A stretch of DNA of 64,000 bases from Gnetum montanum. Lineage: Eukaryota > Streptophyta > Gnetopsida > Gnetales > Gnetaceae. Position 1 is the stretch's first letter, and each line of letters starts with the position of its first letter. The stretch is from the NCBI GenBank assembly GCA_015680685.1, contig MNCI01006534.1:1480-65479 (forward strand). The letters are read 5' to 3'. The notes beneath the pieces were generated by a model. It ran no database searches. It saw nothing but the letters and a program-made list of their open reading frames with translations, and was not told the origin of the DNA. Position numbers and translations under genes: made by a program. This document shows positions 34,141 to 46,700 of this stretch, piece by piece.

Positions 34141-37100
34141 CCAAATTTGTAACAACTTTTAATGAAGCATCTTTAATATCATTCTTGGTGTTCAACTTAC
34201 TTCATTTACTTTCTTTCTTTGCATTTGAAAGTATCTTCGGCCACTTGTTCTATATTCTATTTGGAAGTTTTAATGTGTAGTTATTTCTAGCACCAAGAGC
34301 ATGACCATGACTTTTTTTTAAGGAGTTAAATATCAAGATTTTTAAAGACGCTGCCTTTAAGTTATAACTTCAAGAAAAAAAAGCTTTCAATGAAAGTTGA
34401 ACAATTCATTTATTTCTTGTAGGATTATTTTCCTTTTGTTTTAGAAGCTCATGAACTAAAAGTTTTTATCTTTTGTTGCTATTTGTTTGTTTGTTTATTT
34501 ATTTTTATTGAAGCTTCCTTTTATGTTTAAAGAGAGTCTTCCCCCCTTTTTTACAAGAAACCTTTTAGTAAGAAGTGAAAACCTATGAGGGTGTTTCTAA
34601 AAGAGGGCAAGGCCTAATCCTTTTCCTACCCCTAAAGGGGAGGTTTTCCAAAATTAGTTGTAAGAATGAAAACCTAAAAAGACATCCCTAAAATTATTAG
34701 GCTTTTCCTTTATACCTTATGTACTTTGAATTTTTAATATTATTATTCATTTCTTTTTGGGTCCAACATTTCTACTTTCTCCCCATATCCTCCCCTAAAC
34801 ACACACACCCAAAAAAGAAAAAATATCAAAGTACATCACATTCTTAATGCGATGTCTATTCATATGAACAACTTTATAATTAATATTTTAGAGAGTCAAA
34901 AGAGGAAAATTAATTGTTAGTAAGGAGGATGGGTCCTAACCCTTACAACATTTCTATTACTTTCAACATGTACACTTAAGAATCAAAAGTTGTGGTATTG
35001 CTTAATGTAAACCTAACATTAAGAATTGTTACCATCAACTAGAATGTGCTTGTCAACATTAGTTTTTATGTTTAGAGGGGGTGTCAAACCCCAAAAAAAT
35101 ATTAATAATGAAAAAGAAAATTTAGAGTACATGACATGCTTAACACTTAGTTGACAACATCAAAGACAATATGAATTTTTTTTTCTAATTTTAGGATAAG
35201 TGTACAACCTTACAATTAATACTTTGAGAAAAAAAGTGAAAGAAATTAACTGTTAATAGGGAGGAAGGTCCCATGCCTAACAACATTTACATCACTTTTC
35301 AACATCTATGCTTGAACTTAAAATAGCAAAAGAAATTGAGATAGAGAGTTGTGGCTTAACACTAATATTTGTACCCCAAGTAAATTTTAGCACATCATTT
35401 AGAAGATCTTCACCCCATTGCCTATTATTAATTTTACATCTAGAATCTTTACCATAAGTTATAACCTTCTTGTGTAGTTTTAGTATTTGAGTTAATAGTA
35501 TTCTTGTTAGACAAAGAAATATTTGCCTTGCAAGTTATTTATCTGGGTTGATCGATACTTTGTCTAGCATAAGGAAAACAAAATACATAGGGGCATCTAT
35601 CTTCTTTGGATTCTTTATTATTATTTGATCATTCTTATTATTGATATTAAATTAGATATTCATATCTTCAACTTCGTATTATTTTTTTCTATCTTTAGCT
35701 TCAATAAAAATTTGCTTTTCTTAAAATCTTTTTCTTGAGTAGAAGAAAACAAATATTAAATAAATATCTTTCACAATGGCAAATGTTGCAAGAATTAGGA
35801 AAATTATAATATGTAATTGGTTAAATATAAGTCTTCCAACCTATTTGTAATATCAATTCCTTTTTATGATTAAGAAGATTGATTTCAACAACAAATGTCT
35901 ATGAAAACCAACAGTTATAGAAATAAGTTCTATATATTTAATGGGACCAAGAAGATTAATAATTTCCTACTTAGCTTTTGAAAAATCAACAGAAGGTTAC
36001 ATAACTCAACAAAACATGGAATTTTAGCATATTCATTAAAATTTGAAGCCCACTTATGAATGATCAACATTGCATGCTTATGTATAAAAGACCCTATATT
36101 GAGGGCACATTGCACTATCAAAGCCTAGCTCAGTAATTAGAAAAAGCAAGAATAATAAATGACATGAAGGACTTGGAGGTCATGTTTTTTCATCGCATCA
36201 TTTAATTATGAAAGAAAACTTGAGTTACAAGGTAGGTAACCCAAATTTTGAATGAACACATATTGTGATAGAAGATTAGCAACTAATGACTCATATACAT
36301 GATTAGGAAGGATAAAATTAGGTGTGTTAGTTGCATCAACATCACTAAAAAAAGGCATCATAAATTTTTCTTACTAGCTTATAAATCTATAATTTGAGAA
36401 TCAACATAAATTCATGCATTGAGAGAAGAAGCAGTAATTTCAACATTGTTTCAAGAAGTTGGGAGTAATATAGAATTCCCCACAGAGAAATTTTAAGAAA
36501 TCAAATCCATAAGAGAAAAATCACAGAGAGAAAAATCATATTTGATGAAAAAAATTTGATTCATTGAAAAAACATGAGATCCACTAGAGAAAAATCAAGA
36601 GAAACATCAGACTATATAAATTATAAGAAATGTGAAAAATAGATAAAAGTCCTAGTTTTTATCTATAAGTTAACATTGTTCTTATTGTCTTGTGAGATAT
36701 CTATCTGGATCAATCGTGCTTTCTATAGTACAAGTAAAAACATTCCTAGAAGTTTCTATCTTCTTTGGTTTCTTTATTGACATGTGAATATTCTTATCAT
36801 TGATATTAACTTGATTTTTCATATCTTCAGCTTTAGATAATTTTTTTGATCCTCAACTTTAATACATTTTTTGTTTTTCTCAACATCTTTTTTCTTAAGG
36901 AGAAAATGACAAGCATTAAACAAATGCTCTTTACAAATAGAAAAGTTGTAAGAATTAGAAAGATTTTAACATGTAATTGGTTGAATGTAAGTCCTCATGC
37001 CTGTTTACAATGTCATATATTTTTTATGGATTAGGTTTTATATTCTTAATGGGATTAAAAAGACTAATAATTTGCTACTCATCGTTTAGAAAAATCAAGG

Positions 37101-37509
37101 AAAGATTAAATAATTGAACAAAACAGTGAACTTTGGACTATTTTTTAGATTGGGCATCAAAATCTAAAGTCTAGATATGAATGATCAACACTGCATACTT
37201 ATGTATAAATAATCCTTAGGATATGTTCAACATTTGAAAAAATCAATTTTGTTGACCAAAACCTAACTTGATTAGCAATATTTACCAAATAAGAATTTGG
37301 ATTTGTTTGGCATAGCATCTTTATTTGTTGAGGATAAAGCAATAGAGAAGCTCATGAAATTTTTTTTTTGAGAAAGTTTTAGATTTAGAGACCCCTTCAT
37401 TCCCCTTTTAAAAAAAGTTTTAAATGTAGACACCCCTTCCTCAAATGACTAATGATATTCAAAATTTAGCCATTAATATTAATTTGGCTTTTAATAGAGA
37501 TTAAATGGC
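34141..37509. repeat. AT-rich block with diverged direct repeats of an unclassified family
   Basis: Two repeat pairs are visible. The segment at 34830-34990 recurs at 35122-35320 (shared landmark: AGGGAGGA-GGTCC then AACATTT). The segment at 35500-36110 recurs at 36670-37230, with shared words such as GTAATTGGTT-AAT-TAAGTC and GAATGATCAACA-TGCAT. A third, partial copy lies inverted at about 57515-57690. A short duplication occupies 37373-37445. No gene is supported; the short frames lack family features. Confidence 0.6.
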
Positions 37510-37646
37510 GGGGTTTGTTAAGGTGAGCTACAAGCTGGAGAAGAATAATTAAAACCAAAACCTTAATGGACCACAAGGAGACCAATATAACTGAGTTAAG
37601 GTTTTAATTTTTCTTCTCTAGATTGTAGCTCACCTTAACAAACCCC
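37510..37646. repeat. Near-perfect inverted repeat upstream of CACTIN
   Basis: The left arm, 37510-37565, and the right arm, 37597-37646, are inverted copies separated by 31 bases. The first 24 bases of the arms pair perfectly. The remainder has three mismatches and a 6-base duplication (AAAACC) in the left arm. The right arm ends 74 bases before the CACTIN ATG, so a transcript starting upstream would fold into a long hairpin. Confidence 0.9.
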
Positions 37647-37720
37647 CTCAACTGCAGTATCGGGGTGCGCCCTTGTTGGAAGCACGAGGGCTGCTGCTTC
37701 ACTATTCTTGTGTTGGATCC

Positions 37721-40700
37721 ATGGCGCGGGAGGAACGCAGTAGCAGCAAAGGGCAAAGCAGCAAGAGAAGGAGCACAAGTCGTCATCGCCATTATTCTGA
37801 CGACGAAGAAGAAGACAATGATAGAAGGAATAAAAGAAGACGAAGAAGCCGTCATTCTTACGATTCCGATTCAGATTGCGGTTCTGCTTCTTCGTCGCCC
37901 TCCAGGGATCGCAAGGGGAAGAAGTCCAAAAAAATTACTGAAGAGGAAATTCAGGAATATTTGGCTAAGAAGGCACAGAAAAAGGTATATTTTATTTTTG
38001 ATATTTATTCAAGTAGAGTGCCTTTTTCACCCCTGTTATGGAAGTAAATAGGAATTTAATTTTCTGCCCAGGCTGCCAAAGTTGCAAAGAAACTGAAAAC
38101 ACAGAGAGTTTCGGGATATTCTAATGACTCCAATCCTTTTGGTGATAGCAACTTAAATGAAAAGTACGAGCCATGTTTATTATATATATCTGGGTATTTT
38201 CACCTTGGGCGGGACGATTTGATAGTAGACGCTAAATTTCATACTTCTACCCAGGTTTGTGTGGAGGAAAAAAATAGAAAGAGATGTTGTGCAAGGACTA
38301 TCACTGGACGAATTGTCGGTAAAAGCAGAGAAAAGGCGCCAAAGGGAGAGAATGGTAAGCTGATGTTGAACTAAGTTTATCTAAAATTTATGTTATGTCT
38401 GCGTAAGTTCCTGAAATCGAAATTATTTTTTGGATGCAGGCCGAAATTGAGAAGGTTAAAAAGCGAAGGGAAGAACGGGCAATTGAAAAAGCCCAGCACG
38501 AGGAGGAAATGGTAAGTTCTATGTGGTTTGATTAACACTGTGCTTCCTATGAAACTCACTGGCTACATTTATATCTAATCCATAGAAAAGCAAGTTGTGA
38601 TAATTTCTGGCAGTTGGCAAGATTTTGGACGAATTCATTACCTTTGTAAAATCATCCTGCTGAACGAAAGTATTAATACAATTAACACTGACCAATGTCC
38701 GTTCAACAGTGTTACAACAATTTTCAGCCTCATGTTCATGAAATGGCTGCAAAATATAAAACAGAGTGGGAGCCCTTTGATAACATTACGAGTGACATGT
38801 TTTGGGAAAAGTAAGACTTGGCATATGAAAGGCTTGTAACACGATAGAATTCCAATGTGTTGCTCTCAGATAGAATTCTGCTTTGCAAGCTAGAAATAAA
38901 GCATTAAAATGAAGGTGAATGATGAAGAAACATTTGAAGTGAGACAGATAGGATGTATACCTTGGATGATGTATATGATTACATCAGTCAACTCTGTTAG
39001 TGAAGGATAATGATCAGCCTAACTTCACTGAATATCAGTGATTGATAATTAACTATTTACATCTCATCAATCTTATTGACTTAAACACAAAAATGAAGCA
39101 ATCAGTTACAAATTTTTTGATTGGAGATCAAGGAGAGAGAGAATCAAGGAATAGATTTTACTTCACTATCACAACAATCTCCCACTTGAAGTCAAATCTA
39201 CTCTACTCTCCAGCTTCCTTATTAAGTCAATCCCATCTTCATCTTTCCAAACATTTTTTTTCTCTGCAGAAATAACTTTTGTTAGCATATTAGATACATT
39301 ATCAGCTATATGCACCTTCTTTATTTCTAAAGTCTTTTCTTCAATTGCTTGTCATATGAAATGATACCTTACATGTGCTTAGATTTTGCATAATATGTGG
39401 CATTCTTTGTCAAGAATATAGCACTCTTATTGTCACATAATAAATCATAAGATTTTTGTTTCAGGTTCAACTTATCCAAGAAACAACGCCACCATATTAT
39501 ATCTTTGCATGCCCTTGACAATGCTACATATTCTGATTCTGTAGAAGATGATGCAACAACATTTTGTAACCTAGACATCCAACTAATGGCTCCTCCTCCG
39601 AGAGTAAAGACACATCTTCATGTGGATTTTCTTTTATCAAGATCGCCTCCATTATTTGCATTCACATATTCAATAAGTTCCAAATTAGAACAACCAAAAC
39701 ATAAGCAATGGGATTTTGTACTTTTTAAATAGCAAAGGATCCACTTAACAACATTCCAATGCTTTATACAAGGGTTGCTCATATATCTACTTATAACTGT
39801 CACTGCATGAGCAATATCTGGTCTTGTATAGGTAATCACATACATTAAACTTCCCATAGTTGATTGATATGGGATAACTTTCTCTGTAATATTAGTCTTA
39901 GGGCAATCATCCTTGGAGAGGTGTGATGCTAGGGGAGTACTTATAGCTTTTGCTGAAGCCTTGTTGAACTGATGCAATACTTTATTGATATACTTTTTCT
40001 GGTGTAACCATAACTTCCTTTGCATCCTATCCCTCTGTATTTTCATAACCAAGATCTGTCTAGCTGAACCCAGATCTTTCTATGGAAACTTCTTGGACAA
40101 ATTAGTTTTCAACTTCTTGATTTCAGCTAAATCATTATTAGCAACTAACATATCATGAACATATAACAAAAGAATCATAAATTTACTTGATATGATACCC
40201 TTGAAATGAATACAGTGATCAACTTCAGACCTATCAATTGTAGTGCATGCATAAATGTGTCAAACTTCTTGTATTTCTGCCTCAGTGCTTGTTTCAGCTT
40301 ATATAGGATCTTTTTAAACCTGCAAACAGAATCGGGTTTTTGATGATCCACTTGGCCTTTTGGTTGTTGCATCTAGCTTTCTTTTTCTAGATCTCCATGT
40401 AGAAATGCCATTTTGACATCTAACTGTTCCAATTCTAAATCTAAACAAGCTACCAATGATAATACTCTTTGAATTGAGGCATGTTTTACAACAAGGGAGA
40501 GAATTTCTGAAAAATCAATGCCTTTTCTCTGTGTATACCCTTTTACCACCATCCTAGCTTTGTATGTTTCTGATTGGTTAGCCTCGGTTTTGATTTTAAA
40601 CAACTATTTATTCTTCAAGACTTTCTCATCAGGTGGAAGAGGAACCAACTCCGAAGTCTGATTTTGTTCTAGTGAATTTGGCTTTGTATCTTTCTGATTG

Positions 40701-43700
40701 GTTAGCCTTGGTTTTGATTTTAAACAACCATTTATTCTTCAAGACTTTCTTAACAGGTGGAAGAGGAACCAACTCCTAGGTCTGATTTTGTTCTAGTGAA
40801 TTTATCTCTTCATCCATGGCTGACATCCAAAGCTTCCAATCTGAACTTTGCATAGCTTCTCTCGAAAATTTTCTAGTTCACCATTTTCAGTGTAAAAAAC
40901 ACTGTAAAATTGGAGAATGCATGTTAGGAGGCTTATTAATGCAGGTAGATCTTTGAACCTAATGTTGAGGTGTTTCACCAATATCTTCTTCATAGTGCTC
41001 ACCTTCATCATCTTGTACTTTCTCTTCTCTGTTTCCACTATTGTTTGTGTCCTCATCCATAGGGCTTGACATTTGAGATGGCTATTGATCCTGTATTTGC
41101 TGCAATGGTTGCCTTAAATCCTTAAAACAATAGAGGATGTATTAATTTTTACCTATTCTTTCTTTTCTGCTGATTGTTCAAGTTGTCTGTATATTACATT
41201 TTCATTAAAATAAACATATCTACTTCTGAATATTCTATCAACAACTAGATCCCAAAATTTATACCCCTATTAGTACCTCCATAGCCTACAAAAATGCATT
41301 TGTGTGCTATATTTTCTTTAGGAATGTAGGCATACGCAATGCAATTGAAGGTTATACGATGCTTATAACTTATTTGCTTACTACTCCATTTAATTTTTGG
41401 TATTTTTCCATCTAATGGTCCACTAGGGGATCTATTGATCAAATACACAATAGTTTTTGCAGCCTCATGCCAAAAATCTTTTGGTATCTAGAATGTTTTA
41501 ACAGGCTTCGAATTCTATCTAGGATTATTTTGTTGTACCTTTCAGCAACACCAGTTTCTTGTGGTGTGTTAGGGATTGTCCTTTCATGTTTGATGCATGC
41601 TTCACAATAGAGTTGCTCAAAGATGTCGGAACAAAATTCTCCTCCATTATCAGTGTGCAAACACTTAATTTTTCTACTGGTCTCATTTTCAACTATAGAT
41701 TTAAACAATTTAAACATATTGATAGCCTGATCATTGCTTTTCATAGCATACAACTAACATTTTTGAGAAAAATTTATCACTAAAGGTTATGAAGTAATAG
41801 TCACCATTAAATAACATAGGATTTATAGGACTGATAACATTAGAATGGATTAACTCTAAGCAATTGTTCTTCCTATGTGATTCATTTGTTTTAAAGGAAA
41901 CTCTATGCCTTTTGCAAATAACACAATCTTTACAAAATGGAAGTGCAGCTAAAGGAAATTTAGGAATAAGGTTTTCAGATTGCAATACTGTTATTCCTTT
42001 TTCACTCAAGGGTCTTATCTTGTGATGCCTTAACCATAGATCTTTATTAGGTTCCTTTGTTGTTATGGTATGCCTATTTGCCCAAGTTCCTTTTAGTACA
42101 TACAAAGAACTCCTTTTCTCTCCTTTTAGGACAGTCATGATTCCTCTTGTGATCTTCCAATAACCCTCTCCCAATATAGTTTTGAAACCAGCAACATTTA
42201 ACTATTTTATTGAAATTAGATTTCTTTTTAAATTATGTACATCCCTAACATTTTGAAGAGTTAATTGCCTTCCATATTCTTTCTGGATCAACACATCACC
42301 AATACCTATGATTGGACATTCATGTTCATTACCCAACTGAACATGAGCATCTTCAACTTCTATAAATGTCCTAAAATATTTCTTATATGGACATGCATGA
42401 AATGATGCTTCAGAATTCAATATCTATTCATCAGATTGATGAAACTCACTTCTACATAAAGTCTTATCAAGAGTAATCAAGGTTACACCAACTTCACCAT
42501 TACTTTGGTTACCTAATGATTTTTGAGAAGTAGCTTCCTTTTCTTTGCTCCTTTGCTCCTTTGGAACACAGCAGTTTCTAATCAATTATTAGGCTTGTGA
42601 CAATACTGACAACGTCTTTCTTTGCTTTGTGAATGTTAGCCATCCTTTGGAGGTAGGGTCTGCAATTTCATGAATTCGTACACAATTGTTTTATGATAGA
42701 CATTGCAGGGGAAGGTTTTCATATTCTTTATGTTTACGGTCCTTTAGTCTAGAACAATCGAGAGGCTTTCACTTGTGAGGTTCTTGACATCTTTTCCTCC
42801 AATAGTTGGGTGCTGGAGGGGATTGGAACATGATCAGTGATCTCTTTAACACAAGGGAAGACAGTTTCTGCAGAGTTGGAGTTGTGCAATGGTATGGTGG
42901 AGATTGTCATTCATGGGGTTTATTTTTCTGGAAGTGCATTGTGGGGAATTAATGGTAGGCTTATTTGCTTGCTCACTTTTTTATTTTCAAGTGATATGTG
43001 GAGGAGTTTCTCCCTAGTCATTCATGGGCTTTGTTGGAATATTGTCTGATATTGTGTTGACTTGGGGTAGAACGATACTGTCCTTGTTTTGGAAATATAT
43101 GGACCGAAGACACAAGCTTGACGGAGGAAATTGCTGTTATTTGAAGCCAGGACTACAACTATAGAGGTTTTGGATTGTTTATGAAGAAATGCAAGCTAAC
43201 CTAGTGGGCTTGCATGTAGTGGTGTATGCAGCCTTGGTTTGGCAAGTAGACCCTTTATGAACCCAAGGAGCCAGCTAGGACAACCAACAAAGAGGTATGA
43301 AATTCATTCTTTTTCAACATACAATTGTTGGAACAAAGATTTTTTTTTATAATGCATAGGGCAACACATTTATTGACAATAGAGGGCTAAAGATTGTTGG
43401 CTGAAAGATGGCAATTAGAGCTCAAGATATTTTAACATTGTGGTAGCTTGGAAAAACACCAAAAATTGTTTGGTCCACTTTTCCTTAGACGTTACTCAAA
43501 ATGCCCGTTTGATCTATGATTTTTTCTTCTCTCCTCAACAAAGATATTGGGATAGGTTGACCCCCCTTGTCAGATCGGTCATGTGGAGACTCTCCTTGGA
43601 GGACAGTGAGAGGTTTTAAACCCCTTTAATGGGTGAGATTTGTGGGCTTGTTGTGCGGGCATCTAGAAACAAATCTCTTGGACCAGATAGCTGGAATTTT

Positions 43701-46700
43701 GAGTTCTTTCAAGCATATTAGGACATCATGGATAATCAACTTGCCAACCTCCTTTTGAGCTATTTCTCCCATGCCATTGTTTTGAAGTGTTGGAATGAAA
43801 CCCTATTCATTCTTCTTCCCAAGAATGAGGTAATTCAATCCTCGACAAATTGTTGCCTATCAATCTATGCAATTGTCTGGCCAAGCTCCTCTTGTCCTTG
43901 TTGCAATGCCACCTCCAACCATTCATCTTGGACATGATTGAACTAGATTAGTTCAGTTTCATCCCTAGAAGGAATATAGTTGATAGTGCCATAGCTGTCA
44001 ATGAGGCACTCTATTGGGCTAAATCCCAAAAGTAGGCAATTTGCATCTTAAGATCGACCTCACAAAGGCTTGTCACAAGGTGGACTAGGGAAGACTTGAC
44101 AAAACATTGGAATTGTTGGGTTTTGGTAAATGGTTTTGTGACTCTCTCTCTCTCTCTCAGAGTTCTATTTGCTTCAGAATTTGGAGAGGCCCAAATCAAC
44201 CCTTTTCACCCCTTTGGTGGTTTGCGACAAGGGGATCCTTTGTCCCTATATCTCTTCTCAATTTTGGTGGATAATCTCCTGTGGTGTTTAGAAAGGTGCA
44301 GGTCCAAAATCCTTTCCTATAGGGTGGTAGAACCCTCTACTATGTAGATGACACACATCTTTTTCAAAGTTGCCATGGGTGAGGCTTGAAAGGTCAGAGA
44401 GGCCTTGGATCTTTTCAGCCTTTCCACTTGTTTGGAGGGTAACTGGTAGGGGACTGCTTGCATGGAGCTCAACTTCAATGCTAGACTAGAAAGTTCCCTC
44501 TCTCTTACTTGGGGAAATATCTTTCTATTGGTCTCACAAGGGCTATGGGAGCTTGTGATTAGAAAACTTTAGTAGAAGTTAGCAATGTGGAAATGTTTGT
44601 TACTGTTTCCCATGGGGAAACTTACTTTGGCTAAATTTATTTTGTTGAACATTCCCATTTATGCCCTTTATGTTCTCGCTGCCTTGGCTGGGGTGATGGA
44701 CAAGATAGATCATATTGTTTGGAGTTTTATTTGGCATTGAACAGAGGAAAGAAATCGCTTTCATCTTGTCCGCTGGAATGTGGCAATCATACTTATGAAG
44801 ATCTGATCGGATCATAGATTGTTTTTTTATTCATAAGCTTTCTGATCGTGGATTGCAATTCAGAATTGTGATATTAAAAAATATCAAAATTTTAATCATT
44901 TTCAAAAGTATATGTAATTAAATTAGAAATTTCTAAGCATATTAAAATTGAAAATCCCTTAAACAATAATTTATTCAACTTTAAAATAGAAATTTCTAAA
45001 CATATTAATATAACATTGCATTAATCATGAACATCAACATAAATTCATTGTTTATACTCCCATATATATCACAAACAATTTCAAATGCAAGCTATTGAAG
45101 TGATTCAAAATGAGTTGAAGAATGCATTGTTGAGCTCTTGAAGAATGTGTGTTGGTGAGCTTTTTAGAAATGCATTGCTTTTTGTAGAAAAATGTGCACT
45201 AAGTCCTGAAAACATTCAAACTGTTGATGATGCATATTGAAAATATTCTATGTCCATTCTTTCTACTTTTATAGTTGTATTGAGTCATGAATTTTGTTAT
45301 TGGGATGATCTTTTAATGTTTAATGCTAAAAATGTGAATTTCTAATTGGTGTTTTTAAGGATTCTAAAATCATCTAGAATTGCTTAGAATCGTCTAAAAT
45401 CACTTGGAATCATTTAGAATTGTGATTTCAAATTGGAACATGATCTAGAATAGATCCAAATCGCAATTGTTTGGATCTCAATCCCGATTTGATCTTCATG
45501 AGTATGGTGGTGACATGTCCAAAACATGTTGAAGGATGCATGATTCGAACCATGAGTGAATTGGCTAGTATTGTAGTGGTTAAGTTGGCTTTTGAAGTCT
45601 GGTCTTCCTCTAACAAATTATGGGTTAGTTGCATTATTGCAAAATATGGCTCCATGGACACTTGACCCTTGTCTCCTTTGATGGTCTAGTGTTCAATTCA
45701 AAGGGGTTGGTTTTTTCTTCAATCCTTGGGGGAATGGTCTTTTGGGAAAGGAAAAATTGGCATTGCATCATTGGTTGGAGGGCTTAGATCCCTGATTTGC
45801 TTTGGAGAACATTTCCACAATGCTCTCAATTGGCTTTGCCAAAGGCGTTTTGTTTTGCTAAGCTACATTAGCTCTAGGGGTTCATGGTCTTTTTCCTCAA
45901 TTCCTACATTAGAGTAGGTGCCCTCTCAACTCAGTGATCTTCAAAGTGCAGTCATGAGATAGGCCCCACCATTTGGAACTAGATAGGACTTGCTTTTCTT
46001 TCTTCATTCTCTTGGGAGGATTTGGGTCTTGCCTTTGTTCAACCTCTCTTTTGGGTGTGAAGGGAGATGGTCTTTACTTTGGAAGCTTTATTGCCACCCA
46101 AAATTTTGTTCTTTTGGTTGGGTCTTGGGGCATTGATCCATTTTGACATCTGATAATTTACAATGGATGGAATATTAGTTGGTGTCTTCATGTGTTCTCT
46201 ATCACTGTCACATTGAAACCATGGAACATATTGTTAGCGGCTGCTCTTTCATGAAGTTAGTATGATCATGAGATTGGGTGGCCCCTTCAAAGTGGATCTC
46301 TAGATGTGGTTATGTTGCATAGATAAGTGGAGTGCACGTGTGAATGAGGTCACTTTTTGGCTAAAAGCCACATGACACACATGGTTGGAGTGTAAAAATT
46401 ATATTTTCTAATTGGAGAATGTTCTCTCCCTGTTTGTGGTGGCTATTAAAGGAGTGAGGTGTGTAGACAAGGGAAGCAATGTTTGCAACCAAGTTATGGC
46501 TTTTCTTGTGAGATTCTTTGTCAAGCACAAAATCACATTCTCATTTTCTTCATGATGGTGGGTTGGGATGGTTATTGCTGTGCCCTTCTTGGTTACCCCT
46601 GTTCCTAGGTGAACTAGGCCATCTAGACCTAGAACGATGATACTTTCCTAATTCAGGGCACAAAGGTCTAGGTGGTGTTGGATTTGTTGGCATCAACCAC

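Larger units (their letters stand above)
38900..42680 (-). mobile_element. Copia LTR retrotransposon remnant in CACTIN intron 4
   Basis: On the - strand the order is a gag scrap (42680-42430), protease, integrase, RT, RNase H and 3' LTR, which is the Copia order (integrase before RT). The polypurine tract and LTR start read AAGTGGGAGATTGTTGTG, a classic Copia junction, with the LTR starting at 39176. The LTR's far end near 38900 was not fixed, and the 5' LTR and most of gag are missing. Stops are frequent. Confidence 0.85.

Noticed and set aside
37604-37855. 83-residue frame on the - strand overlapping CACTIN exon 1
   Set aside because: It is antisense to a well-supported exon and to the inverted repeat; a shadow.
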